A stretch of DNA of 64,000 nucleotides from Euptelea pleiosperma (GCA_035048495.1 CM068541.1:13275929-13339928), one strand, 5' to 3'; shown: positions 9,907 through 23,199, numbered from the stretch's first letter. Notes: generated from the letters alone by a model not told the origin. Numbers and translations: made by a program.

Positions 9907-12900
9907 TCATCCTTCGTGCCTCTGGAATAGATCTGAAAGTGCATTGTAGAGAATAGCAGCAGCGGGGGGCCTAGGCAATGTGCCAAGAAGAATATCCGAT
10001 GCATTGATGGATGGACTACCATAGAAGCGAGAATTCTCTAATGCTCGGGTGGTGACCATACTCCCTTCAAGCGAACATCCAACAAATGCACCTGCAAAGT
10101 AAACCTTGAGTTGTTAGATTGTAGGGTGAAAGAAGGAAGAAACAGCTGTGTTGGTGTTGTATAAGCGTGCATCACGTATGTGGAAATGATGAGGAATGAT
10201 TTAGCTGAGGTATCAAATATGATTGAAGAGACGAAAAACTGAGAAACTTGGATTAGCTTACAGACATTACACGTGGATAGAATTTAAAGATGGTTCTTCT
10301 ACGGGAATAAGCAAGTTGGGGAAACAATGGGGAAGAAAACTCTCAGTTGAGAGCGAAGGGAACAAAGTGGGGGATAGTGCAGGCATGAATAGTAAATTTG
10401 AGTCCCATAACTAGTGCAAGCACAAAGATGAGGCTAAATTTCAATACATAACCAGGAGATAATTGGCATGCTTGTAAATTAAATAACTTTGAGAAGTTAA
10501 GAGGACTGCATGTAGTTTATGGTCATTTCATGGGTGCCTTATAGAACGAATATGTATAAAAAAAGTATCACAGCCTATGATAACCAGATACTTCAACATG
10601 TCAGGCATACCAGTATTGACATGATATGATATTGATAGTATACTAGTACCCGATATTGCATAAAAACTTCTACACTACAAATTTCTCATTTCTTGTTCTA
10701 CTAGTTGTTTAACTCCTAATAGTTTTCTTATTTGTTTTGTGAACAAATATATATATATATAGTATATCCTAACCTGACAAAATTTCCTCTAATTTTGGCA
10801 TGATGTGATATTAAAAAATGATACTTAAGGATATTTACTATTTATAAGAACTCACGTTTTTACTATTTATAATAACATCTCAGTTTTTAGTATGTTAATA
10901 AACTCTTGACTTTATTATTTTAGTGAATGACGTTATACCATATTTCGATAGGTATAGTAAAAGAAATTTAGTAATTTAATGAGTCTAGGAAGTGTTTATT
11001 TTCATTTGTTTTTGTAGTAGGATTCTTATTTAAGAATGAAATTAGAATGGCTTAAAAGTTAGGCCCTAAATTTTTTAAGATGGCTTCTAATTTTTATTTT
11101 TAGTAGAATTAGAAAAGAATCAGGTTGTTGTCCATCAATCTATAAATACCCATGCATGCCAATTTTAGAGGGAGAGTTGAATGATTTGTTTTTAAGTTAT
11201 TTTGGTTGCTGTAAAAGCAATGTGAAAGCGGTTCCTTGCTTGAGTAGTGCTGAATCCATCCCTAGGTGGTGCTGATTCCATTTAATAGAAGACTAAGAAT
11301 AGGTGCCGATTTCAATCCTTGGCCCTCCTCAAAGGTGAGTGATTTACATCATATCTTCGGTTCCCTTTGCTCTCTTTATTCTTTTTGTTAGTTTCAGTCC
11401 CGTATTTTCAGACTTGAGAAACCCCCTTTTAAACTTTAGAGTGAACCCTTAAGTTGCTGAAATCTGTCCTTAAGTTACTTATCAAAAAAAAACAATCTGT
11501 CCTTAAGTTCAGTACAAAACCCTTATTTTGTTTTCCCTTCATTCAAAGCCTTAAAACAAATATGACCCAGCATAAAACCCTGCTACCTACATTTTCAACA
11601 CCACCTTATTTGAGGTCTATCCTGCTTCTTAGATATCAACTCCAAATTGTTCCAGACCTTAAATCCAATAATCTGAATCTTCCCCATAAATGTTCATACT
11701 ACGTATCATATGAGTTGCACATACAACTTGAAAACAACCATTTATGGCAGAATAAAAGTTAAAAAATTCACATTTTTCATATCACCGTTTCTCTCATTTC
11801 TCCTATTTGGTACTTCAAAATTCATTTTTTTTAAGATTCCTTAACCACTCCAAGTAAAAATAAAGCAACTGAAGGCTAAATTGGAAGACTTTCTGTACAT
11901 AATGTACTTGAGGTTGATTTTTTCACAAATTTCGTATTCTGAGAAATCAAGCAAACATCATAGATCCGTTGAAAGAACTTTAATGATGAATTGTAGCAAC
12001 TAAATTATATTTTTTCACAACAAAAAAAAAATTGATGCATCCATGGATTATGAACTAATGATCTTTAATAAGAATTATGGCAGTTTAGTTTCAAAGTAGG
12101 ATTGTTTTCAATTGTTATTTCATTTTTTCTTTCCCTAAATTATTATAAAAAGATCCATCGATTTTTATACAATGGGTTTGACTACGAATTTTCTATACTT
12201 ATTATTTATTTCTTTTTCCAAATTGATACAAAATAAATATGCAAGACTATTCATCAGTCCACAGATCTTTGATACATATAATTGATGGGTAAGGTACACT
12301 ACGAATATTTTAGTATAATATTTGCAGTTTTCTTTTACTTTGTAGAATATTATATTTCATTTACTATTTTATGCCACACCCTACCCAAGAGCAAAAAGAG
12401 AAAAGAGCTAAGGAGGGTGACATCATCGTAGGCCCTTACAACAGTAGGATAAATATAGTGTGTCCAAATGTAATACACACATGGTTCAAAATTTCGTTTT
12501 GTCTCGTTCTGGTAGTGTACCAAGACGATACTTAGGGGAATGTACCATCTCCTTCCAAAAGTCCAATATAAGTACTAATTGTGGTTTAAAAGCTTGTTTT
12601 CATGGTATATGTGCATTTTATAACATATACAAATGCTAAAAAACAAATTTGTAGTTTATTTGAGCATTAAAAAAATAGTTTAATTATAGAGATTACATTG
12701 TCTCGTTTCATCTCGATCGAAACGTTTCATTCCTTCAGCTTACCGAGACAACGAGATGAAGCGATATTTTAAACCTTGAATACACATCACTTAGATTTGA
12801 GATTTGAAGCGTTGAAGTTCATTTTGTAGCTAAACAGGCTAATAAACATTACAGCTAACTCCAAAAAATGAGGGGTTACTAATTGAATTGTAGAAATCAA

Positions 12901-15900
12901 GGTAGTTTAATTTTCAAAAGCAAAAGGATCATCATAAAATTACTCAAGTACTATAAGGTGTATTTAGACAAAAGAGGTACCTTTGCTGCAGCTATATGTA
13001 TAGCAAGCTGCATAACCACCATCACCAGCACGGACATCAGCTTCAACTGCCCGTCCAACAATGCCAACAGCAGCACTCAAACCTGCTCCAATTGAGAAAT
13101 GCACGTTTCCGCTAAATGTCTTGACAGCTTCATTTGTTCTCAACACAATTATAAAGTCAGTCAATTCCCCTCCAGCCTGTGAAAAAATGAACCCTTAATA
13201 AGAAAGGACGACAATTCTAACAATAGCTAATCGCGTATAAAAGATATCCCACAAATACATCGGACAAGAGGAACTAAGGAAGGTGATGCAGCCATAAAAC
13301 AGAATAATAGTGCCGTATTATGGTACACAACCAAATATTAGAAAGGCTTATGCAAGACATGCGCAGAGGAGAAGAATGACGTCGTCTAACATCACCACTT
13401 TAATTGCGGTTGGGTTGAAAAGTGCCTGAATGCCTTAATTTTGGTATCAATAGAAAGCTTATTTGATTAGCTCCGAATGAGGCCAAGATTATGGCATTCA
13501 GGCAAGAATTGAGTGAGTTATGACACAAATATGGACAGGGCGCAGTGGGAATATTAATTCGGTTTATTTACTCTTTTTTTATGGTTCGATAAAAGTTTTT
13601 GCATGTCTTAAACATTTATATTAGTTCTAAAATGTCTTTTCTTTTACTGATAAAAAGATGTCTTCTCTTTCCAAGTGAAAAGGTAGGGGTTCCAGGAGAT
13701 ATTTGATTTTGAAAAATAGTTTTGCTTTAGCAAGTTAAACTTGAGAAAATTAGAAGTTACTAAGGGCCTGTTTGGTAACGCACCGCGGCGGGCAAATAAA
13801 ATATTTAGCCGCGCAAATATTCGCCCGGCTGTGTTTGGCAGCCACCCGCCCTTGGCGAATATTTAGCCGGGCCCACATATTTGCCCTCCGCGGCGGGAAA
13901 ACATTTGGTCACCCCCCCCCCCCTGTGAAAATATTTTCACACCGATTATGCCTTGGTGAGAAAATTTTATTTTCTCGCCGGAAAATCACTATTTTCAATA
14001 AAAATTAATTTTTTAATATATAAAAAAGATAAAAATGAATTTTTTTTTATTCTTTGACATAATATGTGGTTCCCGCACTGACCCAACCTATTTTTGACTT
14101 ACTTTGATATGTGGGACCCACTCAAATTGAAAGAAAATGAAGTAAGCTGAAGTGAGCTAGCTCGTACACGTACCAAACATTGTTAAATATTGCTATGAGC
14201 AAATATTTAGCCAAGATAATATTCGCCTGGCTAAATATTCGCCGTCGGAACTCTTTTTCTCACGTACCAAACAGGCCCTAAGGGATGTTTCAGTACATCC
14301 ATTTAAAGCCATGTAATTGCTCTCTATTGAATGGAATAGAGTAATATTTGAGTTTTGCTTTTAGAGAAGATTTTTTTATAAAGAAGAATAAATCTTCTCC
14401 GGTCTAGGGTGTGACTTCCTAAAGATTGGATGTGATATGCATGGTGTGATGTTATGCTTGTGCAGGTTGTGATACGCTGTATTTGATTAGAGTCATGCTG
14501 ATCAATCGTGTAAGTAAGTCTTCACATTCAATTGAAATTTTATTTCAAGATTTCACTAAATTTGAATGTGTTGACCAATGTTAAAATAAGAACACACCAG
14601 AAGTACATGCACGAGTATACATTTGGTACGTGTGCATGTACCAAATGTAAAAATATGGAAAACCCATGATATTTGTCAGCTTCTCAAAAAAAAAAATAGG
14701 AAAAAAATGCCCGTGCCACACACACATCATTTCTTAATTATCATATACTTCTGTGCACCTAAGAAAATTGGGGGCACCTGTTCAAGTTTGTTATCAAGAA
14801 TGTTTTGGGCATTTATGAAATGTTAGAAATATTATTATTATTTTCAAAAGTACTTCAACCGTTACTGGAAATATAGAGCACTTTTTTAGCCATTTATGCT
14901 GGAGAGAGGAAGATTATTCTCTTATTTCCTCCAAATCCTCAAAGAAACAATTTTTAGAAAAAAACAGGTAAATAAACAAGGAATTTGCTCTTATCAAATC
15001 CTAGAGAATGCATACTCACAGTTGGTTGTAAATAAAATGCAAGACAAAGAACTAGTTTACCTGAGCTCCCCATCCAACACCAAATGAAGAAATGGCAGAG
15101 GGTGGGGACCATGACCCATCTTCTCTGCGAGCAATAACAAGTCCTGTTCCAATATTATAGGTAAACATCACGCCAACTTTCACGACAGTAAGTATTGCAA
15201 GGCCTTTTGCTTGTCTAAGAATGGCATCTGGAATCGACCTTTCAGCTTTCAGGGCACCCACCTGAGCAATGTTTTCTTAGTCAGTTGTGAGTCTTGAGAC
15301 AGTGTCAAGCAACTTAGCAAGATAACACTATGCCCACAACACTTATTTGGTTTCTTGAAAATCCCATATTCCCAAACTGATCGACAGTGTAGTGATACGA
15401 AGCAGAATTTAATGTTATGGCATTAAAATAAGGAAAAAAAATCCCAGTATTTTTGGTATGTTCAGAAAGATCTGTGGCATCAAGTGCACAGGCCTGCAGT
15501 TACCAATTACAGACAACTACTACCCTGAGAAAACAATATAAAATGAAATGAAACCAGACAGACCATTTTACATTTTTGCAATTTTTTTTACAAGAATGAC
15601 CAGGAGCCCTCTTTTGTGTAGTCTCTTGAACAGTCCAAAAATCAGCAGCTTTTGGACATTTTACAGGTAAGAACAAGTGGCCATATCGCTTTCAAAAAAG
15701 ATCACGAGTACGTGATCCTTCAAGGTCCTACAAGCTAAGAAAGCTGTGCAAGTGGTTAACTTGGCAAAGCAGCTCAAGACCATACCTTTCTCTGTCTTGA
15801 GCAGTTCAAAGTTGTGCCTACAAGTTGTTCGAGCAATAAGCTTTATGGTTCACAGTCCAGACTTCAAGAAGGGTGCTTTTTCCAAAGTACTCGATTGTTT

Positions 15901-18236
15901 TAATGTCCTTTATTTAATGCTTTTTAAGGATTGCATGGGGCAGGAGCAAGCATCAAGCCAGGTGAAACAAAAGAAGGCATACCTTATTATATCCTCGAAT
16001 CGTGTTTGTGGCCTTGTAAATCTCATATTCCATGGATTGTCCCCATGGAAAGTTTACCCAGGATCTCAAAGTACTGAGGTCTGTCAGATCATGGGTTGGC
16101 AATTGTGCAGCGCGACTTACTTGATCCATTAAGTATGACTGGACAGACTCAATCCGCACACAGCAGACATCGCAGACTCGTTGTGGGTCCGCTGTGCGAA
16201 ACTTCAATGGCAACAAGCTCCTCCCTTTAGAGCACTCGCTGCAAAATATTCCACCACAAAACCGACAGTGATGCCTGGAGCACATGATGGGATGGAACCG
16301 CACATTACACAGCATACAAGCAGAAGCAGCACTGTCCGCCAACCATTTCGGTGGCTCTGTTTCAAGAATCTCTTTTACACTACCAAAATTCGCCTCAGTG
16401 AGAGTTTGCGCCATCTCCTTCCAAGCTTGCTCAAGGAGATGGCCCGATATCCAGGAAATCCTACATCCATGAACATCACCCGAAGCAAGAGCACTCACTT
16501 TCCCACGAGCTGCGAGTAACATCTCGAGTACCACATCCCACATGGTCAGTTCCTTATCTTCTCCAACAAATTGACTCCAGCCGATGTCCCCTTCGGGGAA
16601 GTATCCACCGTTCAAGCAGAAACTTCTGTTCCATTCTTCATGCTCGCTTTCCGACATGGGTGGAACTGAAACAGGTATCCAAACCCCAGTTTCTTCAGAA
16701 AGTGGTGAGTCGTAATAGAAATATCTACCTTGCTTCTGATGGCCAGCATCTGAACTCCTCTGACTGTAATTCTCCTCCCAAGTATCTTGAAGCACGTTAG
16801 TATCACATTCTTGGGCCTGAGTCGTTTCTCGAATCTGGGAACCAACAGCTGCTATGGAAGCGCACTCCTCTGTGTGTTTCTTGATTTCCATAGAAACCTA
16901 ACCATCAAATATCCAGGCAGGTCAAATTTCATTGATCAGCATTTTAATACCCAAGTTGTGAAATATTATACATCCCTCTCACCTTCCATTTTATAATTCC
17001 ATATCAAATGCGACACAAATGAACAAATAAAACCGGAAAATTAATTTGACCCTATTGAAAATGAAGCCAAAATGACTAACCCAGTAAGCATAATCCAACT
17101 CTATCAAGAGCAGAAACGATGTCTTCCTCCACAAAATAAATAGGCAGTCTCAGTACTAATACGATGAATTTCATGGGGACTAGTTTTCTGGAGAGACACT
17201 CCAAACCTCTTCAATGCAGTGGCAGGATATTTTTAACACATGGCAGCTATGGTGGCCAGCCTAAAGGAGTCCACTCATTTCGCCACCTCAGCATTTTCCC
17301 ATGTGGCAAGTTTCAGCCCAATAGCACTCTGCCCATGGAGAACGGAGACATGTTTCTTTTTCCTATTTTTTTATCTAAAAAATTTAAAACTTCAATGGCC
17401 GGAATTCGTAAGGAAAAGTACAAATACATGGTATGGTATAGGCATGACACAGACACAGACAAGGGCACTATCCATGTGGCAATAAAAAAAACAAGTAGTC
17501 CAGTGAAGATATCTGCAGTGCCGATGCAGAAAGTCTTGAAATTCCCAGTTTAGAGAACATATAAAAAAAAAAAAACTAGAGAGAACCCTAGAATCCCCAC
17601 AGCGGAAATTCTAATCCAGTTTCTCTTAATAGTAAACGAATCAAACATCTAAAATTTTGCACCTGTTTGGATTATCATTAATGCGCCAAAAGAAATAATT
17701 TTAAGAGATTTTTTTTTTTTTTGCAAAGAAAAAAAAATCTTCTTTTACGCAAAATGGTGAACCAAACAGACCCTTAATTTATCTTTCAATCAAACAGAAT
17801 CAAATTTCTCAAAACAAACAGAAATCGAAATATTCTTAACGAAACTGCACACTCCTGAAATGAAAATAAATAAATAAAAACCGAAGGGCATGTTTGAAAT
17901 ATCCATTTTTTGCACCAAACAGAAATTTTCAGCAAAAAGGGCGATCCAAACAGGCTCTAAAGCTCCAAATCATAATTTCCCTAAACCCGTACCTCCCAAT
18001 CAATCAAAACAAGCAAACAAACAAAAAGTTCAATTCACCAAATTAAAATCAAATATTCCACAAAATTAAAGGCTCAAATCGAGATCGAGAACGAGAACGA
18101 TTACCGACTGAGAAACGGAATTTTGGGTGCGGTGTTGTTCTTCTTGTCCGAGGGAAGGCGGAGAAACCCTAGACTCCAAAGGCTCGAATTCTTCAAGTTG
18201 GATCTTTTTAGAGTCATAAAGCTTGTTTTCTTCCAT
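9907..18236 (-). CDS. FYVE-SYLF domain endosomal protein, CFS1-like, five coding exons
   Basis: Coding exons on the minus strand are 18236-18105, 16897-15983, 15261-15061, 13176-12981 and 10091-9907. All have GT-AG borders, and they give 542 aa. The FYVE finger spans about 225-295, with the WxxD (W229), RHHCR (252-256) and RVC motifs that bind PI3P. The C-terminal SYLF (DUF500) domain spans about 310-540. In Arabidopsis this architecture is found in CFS1 and its relatives, which act on endosomes and multivesicular bodies, contact ESCRT-I and actin, and link autophagosomes to MVBs through an ATG8-binding motif. Here WVNF (324-327) lies between the domains but has F where an AIM normally has L, I or V. 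Residues 1-44 come from a separate first exon. Domain calls are firm; paralogue identity is inferred. Confidence 0.92.
10092..12980 (-). other. Intron 4 of the FYVE-SYLF gene
   Basis: This 2.9-kb AT-rich intron has donor AAAG|GTACC at its start and acceptor TTTGCAG|G at its end (minus strand). A MITE-like segment lies at about 12483-12778, with ends GGTTCAAAATTTCGTTTTG and GCGATATTTTAAACCTTG. A similar REPEAT of TTTCG-type words is at 33600-33775. No exon-like sequence was seen in the remainder. Confidence 0.6.
12483..12778. mobile_element. TTTCG-rich MITE-like element in an intron
   Basis: The left end reads ATGGTTCAAAATTTCGTTTT and the right end reads GCGATATTTTAAACCTTGAA. TCTCGTTTCATCTCG and CGAGACAACGAGATGAAG pair across the interior. 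A relative at 33600-33778 begins ATGGTTCAAAGTTTCGGCCG. No exact duplication was found, so the class is open. Confidence 0.45.
13764..14278. mobile_element. PIF/Harbinger-like MITE, 515 bp, TAA duplication
   Basis: The termini are GGGCCTGTTTGGTAACG and CGTACCAAACAGGCCC, with TAA on both sides (13761-13763 and 14279-14281). ATATTTAGCC and GCGAATATT motifs near both ends extend the inverted repeat. It is GC-rich at the edges and AT-rich inside, with no transposase. It lies in intron 3 of the FYVE-SYLF gene. Confidence 0.8.
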
Positions 18237-18248
18237 TGGCGACCAGCT

Positions 18249-18290
18249 TTAATAACAGCAGCTTCGATCTAGAAGAACAGCCGACAGCAT
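18249..18290 (-). promoter_or_regulatory. 13-codon upstream ORF before the FYVE-SYLF start
   Basis: Reading the minus strand, ATG at 18290 opens a frame of 13 codons (MLSAVLLDRSCCY) that stops at 18249-18251. The stop is 12 nt upstream of the main ATG at 18236. The leader before it (about 18300-18420) is CT-rich, typical of a plant 5' UTR. If it is transcribed, a uORF this close to the main start could lower initiation there. Its presence in the mRNA is inferred. Confidence 0.5.
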
Positions 18291-18449
18291 GGAAGGGATG
18301 AAGAACTGATCAAATTAAAGAGAGAAGGTCTATCGAACGAACCAAACAACACGAAAGAAAGAAGAAGAGAGACGGAGAGAGAGGTAGACGGCCTGGAGGC
18401 AAAACGTAAACGTACGTCCTACTTAGCAAGGGAAACTTGGAAAGGCAAC

Positions 18450-19790
18450 TGATAGCAGGCGCGTGAGGCCGGATGGATTTATTATTTCTTAATAATTGAA
18501 ACTTGAAAGTAATTTAGATCTGATAAGGCAGACTCAGGTCAATCAACCCCACCATGTAGCCCATTTATTTATTGATCCTGGCCGTTCGATTGGCTTGGAT
18601 ATTTTTATTGATGTGATTAATCAATGAAGATGCTGGGGTCGATGGGTACGCAGTGGCAATTTGGCCAGCGGCCCGGCCTAGCCCGTTTAACTCGGGCTTA
18701 GCCATCCCATACCCGATATAAGCTCGGCCCGGTCTAGCGGCTAGTTGCCAAGTTCGCGAATTATTCGCGAACAATTCGTTTTATAAGGCAAAACGAATTA
18801 TTCGGCCGAACAATTCAAAAATTCGGATTTATTCGCGAATAATTAAGGCCATACGATTAAAACGTGTTTTATTCGGGTAGACGATTAATTCGGCCCATTA
18901 ATTCGGCTAGAAAATAGAGTTAAAAAAAAATAAAAAAAACTCTAATTTCATTATCGAATTCACGTTCCTCACCGTCTCCACCATAATGCATATCTGCATG
19001 TGTTTGGGCATCCAAAGTTATCACAATGGACATAAATATTCAATATAATATTATAAGGTGCATATGAGATGTTTGTAATAAGGACACGGCTAGTTTCAAG
19101 GAATATTTAAATATAAATTTTTTAATAAGAAGCCTTTTTTAATCTTTTTACAAAGAGGAAACCTGAGGTGTTTGGTCAGTAATACTTAGTCTCGAGATCT
19201 CATTAGTCTCATGTGTTTGTTATGCTAAATATTTTTAGGTTCACTGATACCATGAATGGATTCATCCCTTGTGAACATACAAGCTAAAAACCAGCCTGAT
19301 AGGTAGTTTGTAGTTGTTGGATTTTAGAAAAAAATTTCATTACAAACTTCATGAACAAACCTATGGGTGGAAAACAACATTGGTTCCAATGTCCAAATTT
19401 TTAACATCGAATTTTTGGATCATAACCGAATGAAACATGAATGAATGATGTTGCGAACTTTTACCGTTCTTCGAATTTTTATTGGCGAATATTTAGACCA
19501 TAACCGAATTATACTCGAACTTTTGCCATCTCGAACTTTTCCCGTATCTAGGGCCAACTCTAGCCCATGAATTAGATGGGCTAGGCCTGGGTCCCAAAAT
19601 ACAGCCCGAGTCTGGCCCGAGCCCGGCCCTAAAATATGATTCGTGGGCTGTCTTGAGCCCGTATTGGAGCCCGGCCGTGTTACCTTTATGCTAAAATTCC
19701 TTCGGTAACAATCAACCCATGAAAATAATTTCAATCCAATGCCTAGAAATCACTGATCCTGTTTGTTTTTGGTTTGTAGGTGCACCTAGT
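18450..19790. repeat. Intergenic block of GGCCCGG/GGGCTGG-rich decayed elements
   Basis: Two word types alternate. CCCGGCC/GGGCTTAG pieces occur at about 18655-18745 and 19555-19685. Between them lies a block of ATTCGCGAA/TTCGGCC words (about 18750-18900), with ATTCGAA-like words again near 19400-19540. The layout suggests one element inserted in another, both probably hAT-type non-autonomous elements. I could not fix the borders. No gene is seen. Confidence 0.35.
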
Positions 19791-19799
19791 GATTGGTCA

Positions 19800-20870
19800 A
19801 ACATCCATACGGTTAGGATCAGTGTGCCACATGGCTCGTAATGTGGGTGGTGACGCCCCTCACATAATTTTCCAATATTTAATTAGTAGGTGGTGACGTT
19901 TGAGAGTACTTGTATGGCTACCTGGATGAAGTACCGTCTACCTGACCACCCATAATGTAAGCCACATGGCAATTTATTTGAGGACACTGACCGTATACAT
20001 GTTTGACGGTTTGACCCCGCAAGTGGACCTACAAACCAAAAATCAGCCTGATTAGTGATTTCAAACCTTTGGATCTCTGTACGGAAATAATGGTAAATAA
20101 TGCTCAAATTCCTAGGGTTAAAGTCAAACAACGAAAATGACTTCAACTAACGCTTAGAAATCACTGATGGGGTTGATTTTGGGTTTGTAGGTCCACCTAG
20201 GGATTGGCCAAACATCTATACGGTCAGTGTCCTCAAATAAATTGTCATGTGGCTTATATTGTGGGTGGTCAGGTAGCTACCTAAACACGGGTGGTCAGGA
20301 TAGGCTTACTCACTTCTTATTTGTTGAGCTGTGTCGTTGTTGTCTTGAGGAATCAGTCCTCATGATGATAATCCGAGGATCATCAAACGGTCAACTTTAG
20401 GAAGAAGTACTTGGGAGTCAAGACCACACCATCATTTTACACTGTTTTGAAGTTGGAAATTGGAATAGAGGGAAAAAGATTTGCCCCCTAGGTACTGCAG
20501 TAAAACTTCTGTCACAACGGGTATTGACCTAAGCCGGTCACAACCCACAATACGAGCCACGTGGCACATTATTAGAGGGCTCTGACAGTATGAATATTTG
20601 GCCAACCCCTCGGTGGACTTGCAAACCAAAAATCAGCCTGATCAGTGATTTCTAAGCGTCCGATTGAAGTTATTTTCATGAGTTGATTTTAATCGTAGGA
20701 ATTTGAGCATTATTGACCGTTATTTGGGTTCAAAGATCCAAAGGTTCTTAAACACTTATCAGGCTGATTTTTTGTTTGCAGGTCCACATAAGGACTGGCC
20801 AAACAATCATATGGTCAGTGCCCAATAATAAGGTGCCACGTGGCTCGGAATAGAGTAAGTGTTATTGCAT
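19800..20870. repeat. Cluster of family A palindromic MITE copies
   Basis: At least two copies can be read. About 19900-20320 has GTAAGCCACATGGCAATTTA facing AAATTGTCATGTGGCTTA, plus CTACCTGACCACCC at both ends. About 20500-20860 has CGAGCCACGTGGCAC facing GTGCCACGTGGCTCG. Each contains the facing pair GGCCAAACATC and its complement. A further half copy precedes them at 19750-19860. No clear duplications were found. Confidence 0.6.
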
Positions 20871-21069
20871 ATGTGACCAAGCCCGTCTGCCCGACCATAG
20901 ACCGGGCCATGGGCTGGGCCTGGTTTTTATTTTTGACGAAGCCCGGACCGCGGCCCTGCCCAAGTTGCTGGTAGGCTTGGTCAGCCCGGCCCAACGGACC
21001 AAATTGCCATGCTTAGTACACACCCAATTAATCGGCCAGGCGGCTTCGTGACAATAATGTAGCACATAG

Positions 21070-21760
21070 CGTACGTTTACACAATGGAATATTTCTTAAA
21101 TAAAAAATAATTTTAAACTATTTAAAAATATATATATGATTTTTGAAAATTTACACAAAAAAACGTAACTAAAAGGGTGTCTCTCACCGAAAGGCTCACG
21201 AACGCCAGACGCCCTTTAAAAGGGCGTTAGCCCATTCAGAGTAAAACTTTTGTCACAATATGAGCCATGTGACACACTCTTAGTGGACGCTGACCGTATG
21301 GATGTTTGTCCAGTCCCTCGGTGGACCTACAAACCAAAAATAAGCCTGATTAGTAATTTACAACCTTTGGATCTTTGCACTCAAATAATGCTCAAAATAC
21401 AATGGTTAACATCAACCCATGAAAATAACTTCAATCCAACGCTTATAGACCACTGATCGTGTTTATTTTTGGTATGTAGGCCCACCTAGTGATTGGCCAA
21501 ACATCCATACGGTCAGTGTCCACTAAGTATTTAACACTTGGCCCATATTGCTGACAGAAGTTTTACTCCTTTATGGGCAAACGCCCTTTTCAAGGGCGTC
21601 GGTACAGACGCCCCTGTCAGGCTTTTTTAATTTTGTCAGGGTGAGACGCCCTTTGAAAGGGCGTTTGGTTACTTTTTTTGTAAATTTCAGAAAGTTTTTT
21701 TTGGTTTTATAAATACATTTAAAATTTTTTTCGTTTATGAAATTTTCCATTTAAACAACT
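21070..21760. mobile_element. Nested palindromes: foldback arms around a family A MITE
   Basis: The outer arms are about 21070-21238 and 21569-21760. They share GACGCCCTTTAAAAGGGCGT and GACGCCCTTTGAAAGGGCGT blocks and TTTACA(A)AAAAAACGTAAC. Between them, 21239-21568 is a family A MITE with ends GAGTAAAACTTTTGTCACAA and CTGACAGAAGTTTTACTC. The bases just outside the inner element (GCCCATTCA and CTTTATGGGC) are complementary rather than repeated. Confidence 0.6.
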
Positions 21761-22508
21761 AATTTTCTTAAAAAAATAAATTGTTGTGGTCATGAGACCA
21801 CACGAAATCCAAAAACACCTATGGTGATGCTACAGTATAGTCTGAACTCTGAAGGACGATGTTGTCATTCACCTGGATCAAAAATTTCACTCGTGGAACA
21901 CTCTTAGAGACCATTGATCAAATAGATATTAGGACCATCCCTAGGTGGGACATACCGATCAAACATTAGCATGACTAATGCTTCGTATCCATCAAATTTT
22001 AATCTTTTCAACGAGTGATTTTCAAACAATGGGATTGGATCATTATTTTGGGGTGGGTACAAAGATCCAATGGTCAGGTCATTGATCTCTTAGAATTTGT
22101 CAATGGATATTTTTTCCTGCAGGTGTCGAATTTGAAGTATTATTGGAATGTTTTATATTAAAAATTGGAAATACTGTTTTAATGGTTTTAGAGAGAAAAC
22201 GGAGAATAATCCGTACAGTTCAATGTGTACGGTCATTTAAAAATGTTTAAAAAAAACGTACTATTTGGGTATAATATGCGTATAGTATGCAGAATTACTA
22301 ACTAGGGGTGTACCTACAAACCAAAAAAAAAGCTTGATTGATAGTTCTAACCATTGGATTTTAGTCTTTCTCATGGATTGATTTTCAACCGTGGGATTTC
22401 GAACATTATTTGGAGTACTTGTATCAATGGCTAGAAATCACCAATCAAGTTAATTTTTGGTATGTACGTCCACCTGGGCCAAACAATCATAAGTTCAATG
22501 GTCTCTAA

Positions 22509-23129
22509 GGCCCTGCTTGATTCGCTACACTTGGGTGCATTTTGCATTGTAGTGCAAATTAATGCAGTGACTTGTGTTGCAATCACTTACAATGCAAGTC
22601 ACTTACAACTGTTTGGTTCACGCCCGTAAATAGATGCAAACAAAGTTTAACTGATTGGTTGGTAGTGCATTGCAAAATAATGCAATGGATTATTTTATTT
22701 CTTTAATTTATAAAAAAAAATGCACAGTAAAATTATTATTGTTATCATGTTGTTTTATTATTATTATTATTATTATTATTTGGAGGAGAAAGATTGGAGT
22801 TAGGCGGCCTGACCAACTGTATCAAAAAATTAAAAATTAAAATGAAGATAAAAATAAAAAATAAAAATAGAAAGATAATAAATAAAAAAATCACAGTTAT
22901 TATTATTGATAATGTCTTGCAGAAGAAACAATGTTGAGTTAATACAATGCACCCACTTGCATCAGTTTTTGGGCTGCACTTGCTTGCATCTGTTTTGTTA
23001 AGGAGTTTGCAAGGGCTTGGAACCCACTTGCACGGCAGTTCATTTGCCGCCTCCAACCAGTCACTTGTAATCCCAAAAATGTGGCAAGTGAGTGCATTGC
23101 ACTCAATTTGCTGTGAACCAAGCAGGGCC
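22509..23129. mobile_element. PIF/Harbinger-like MITE, 621 bp, TAA duplication
   Basis: The ends are GGCCCTGCTTGATTCG and GTGAACCAAGCAGGGCC, with TAA at 22506-22508 and 23130-23132. Long subterminal matches include TGCATTGTAGTGCAAAT-type sequence against GTGAGTGCATTGCACTC. It contains a (TTA)n tract at about 22758-22781. Related but damaged copies lie at 54890-55089 and 55412-55934. No ORF with a domain. Confidence 0.75.
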
Positions 23130-23199
23130 TAAGAGTGCTATGGACGTTAACGAAACCAGACATTCGTGACCGAAACCGGACTCTTTTCCGAAAGCTATG

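Noticed and set aside
15746..16519. Plus-strand open frames over the FYVE-SYLF exon
   Set aside because: They are antisense to the clear FYVE-containing exon 2.
22740..23163. Overlapping open frames around 22.7-23.2 kb
   Set aside because: They lie wholly within the PIF/Harbinger-like MITE and include a (TTA)n tract; no domain.
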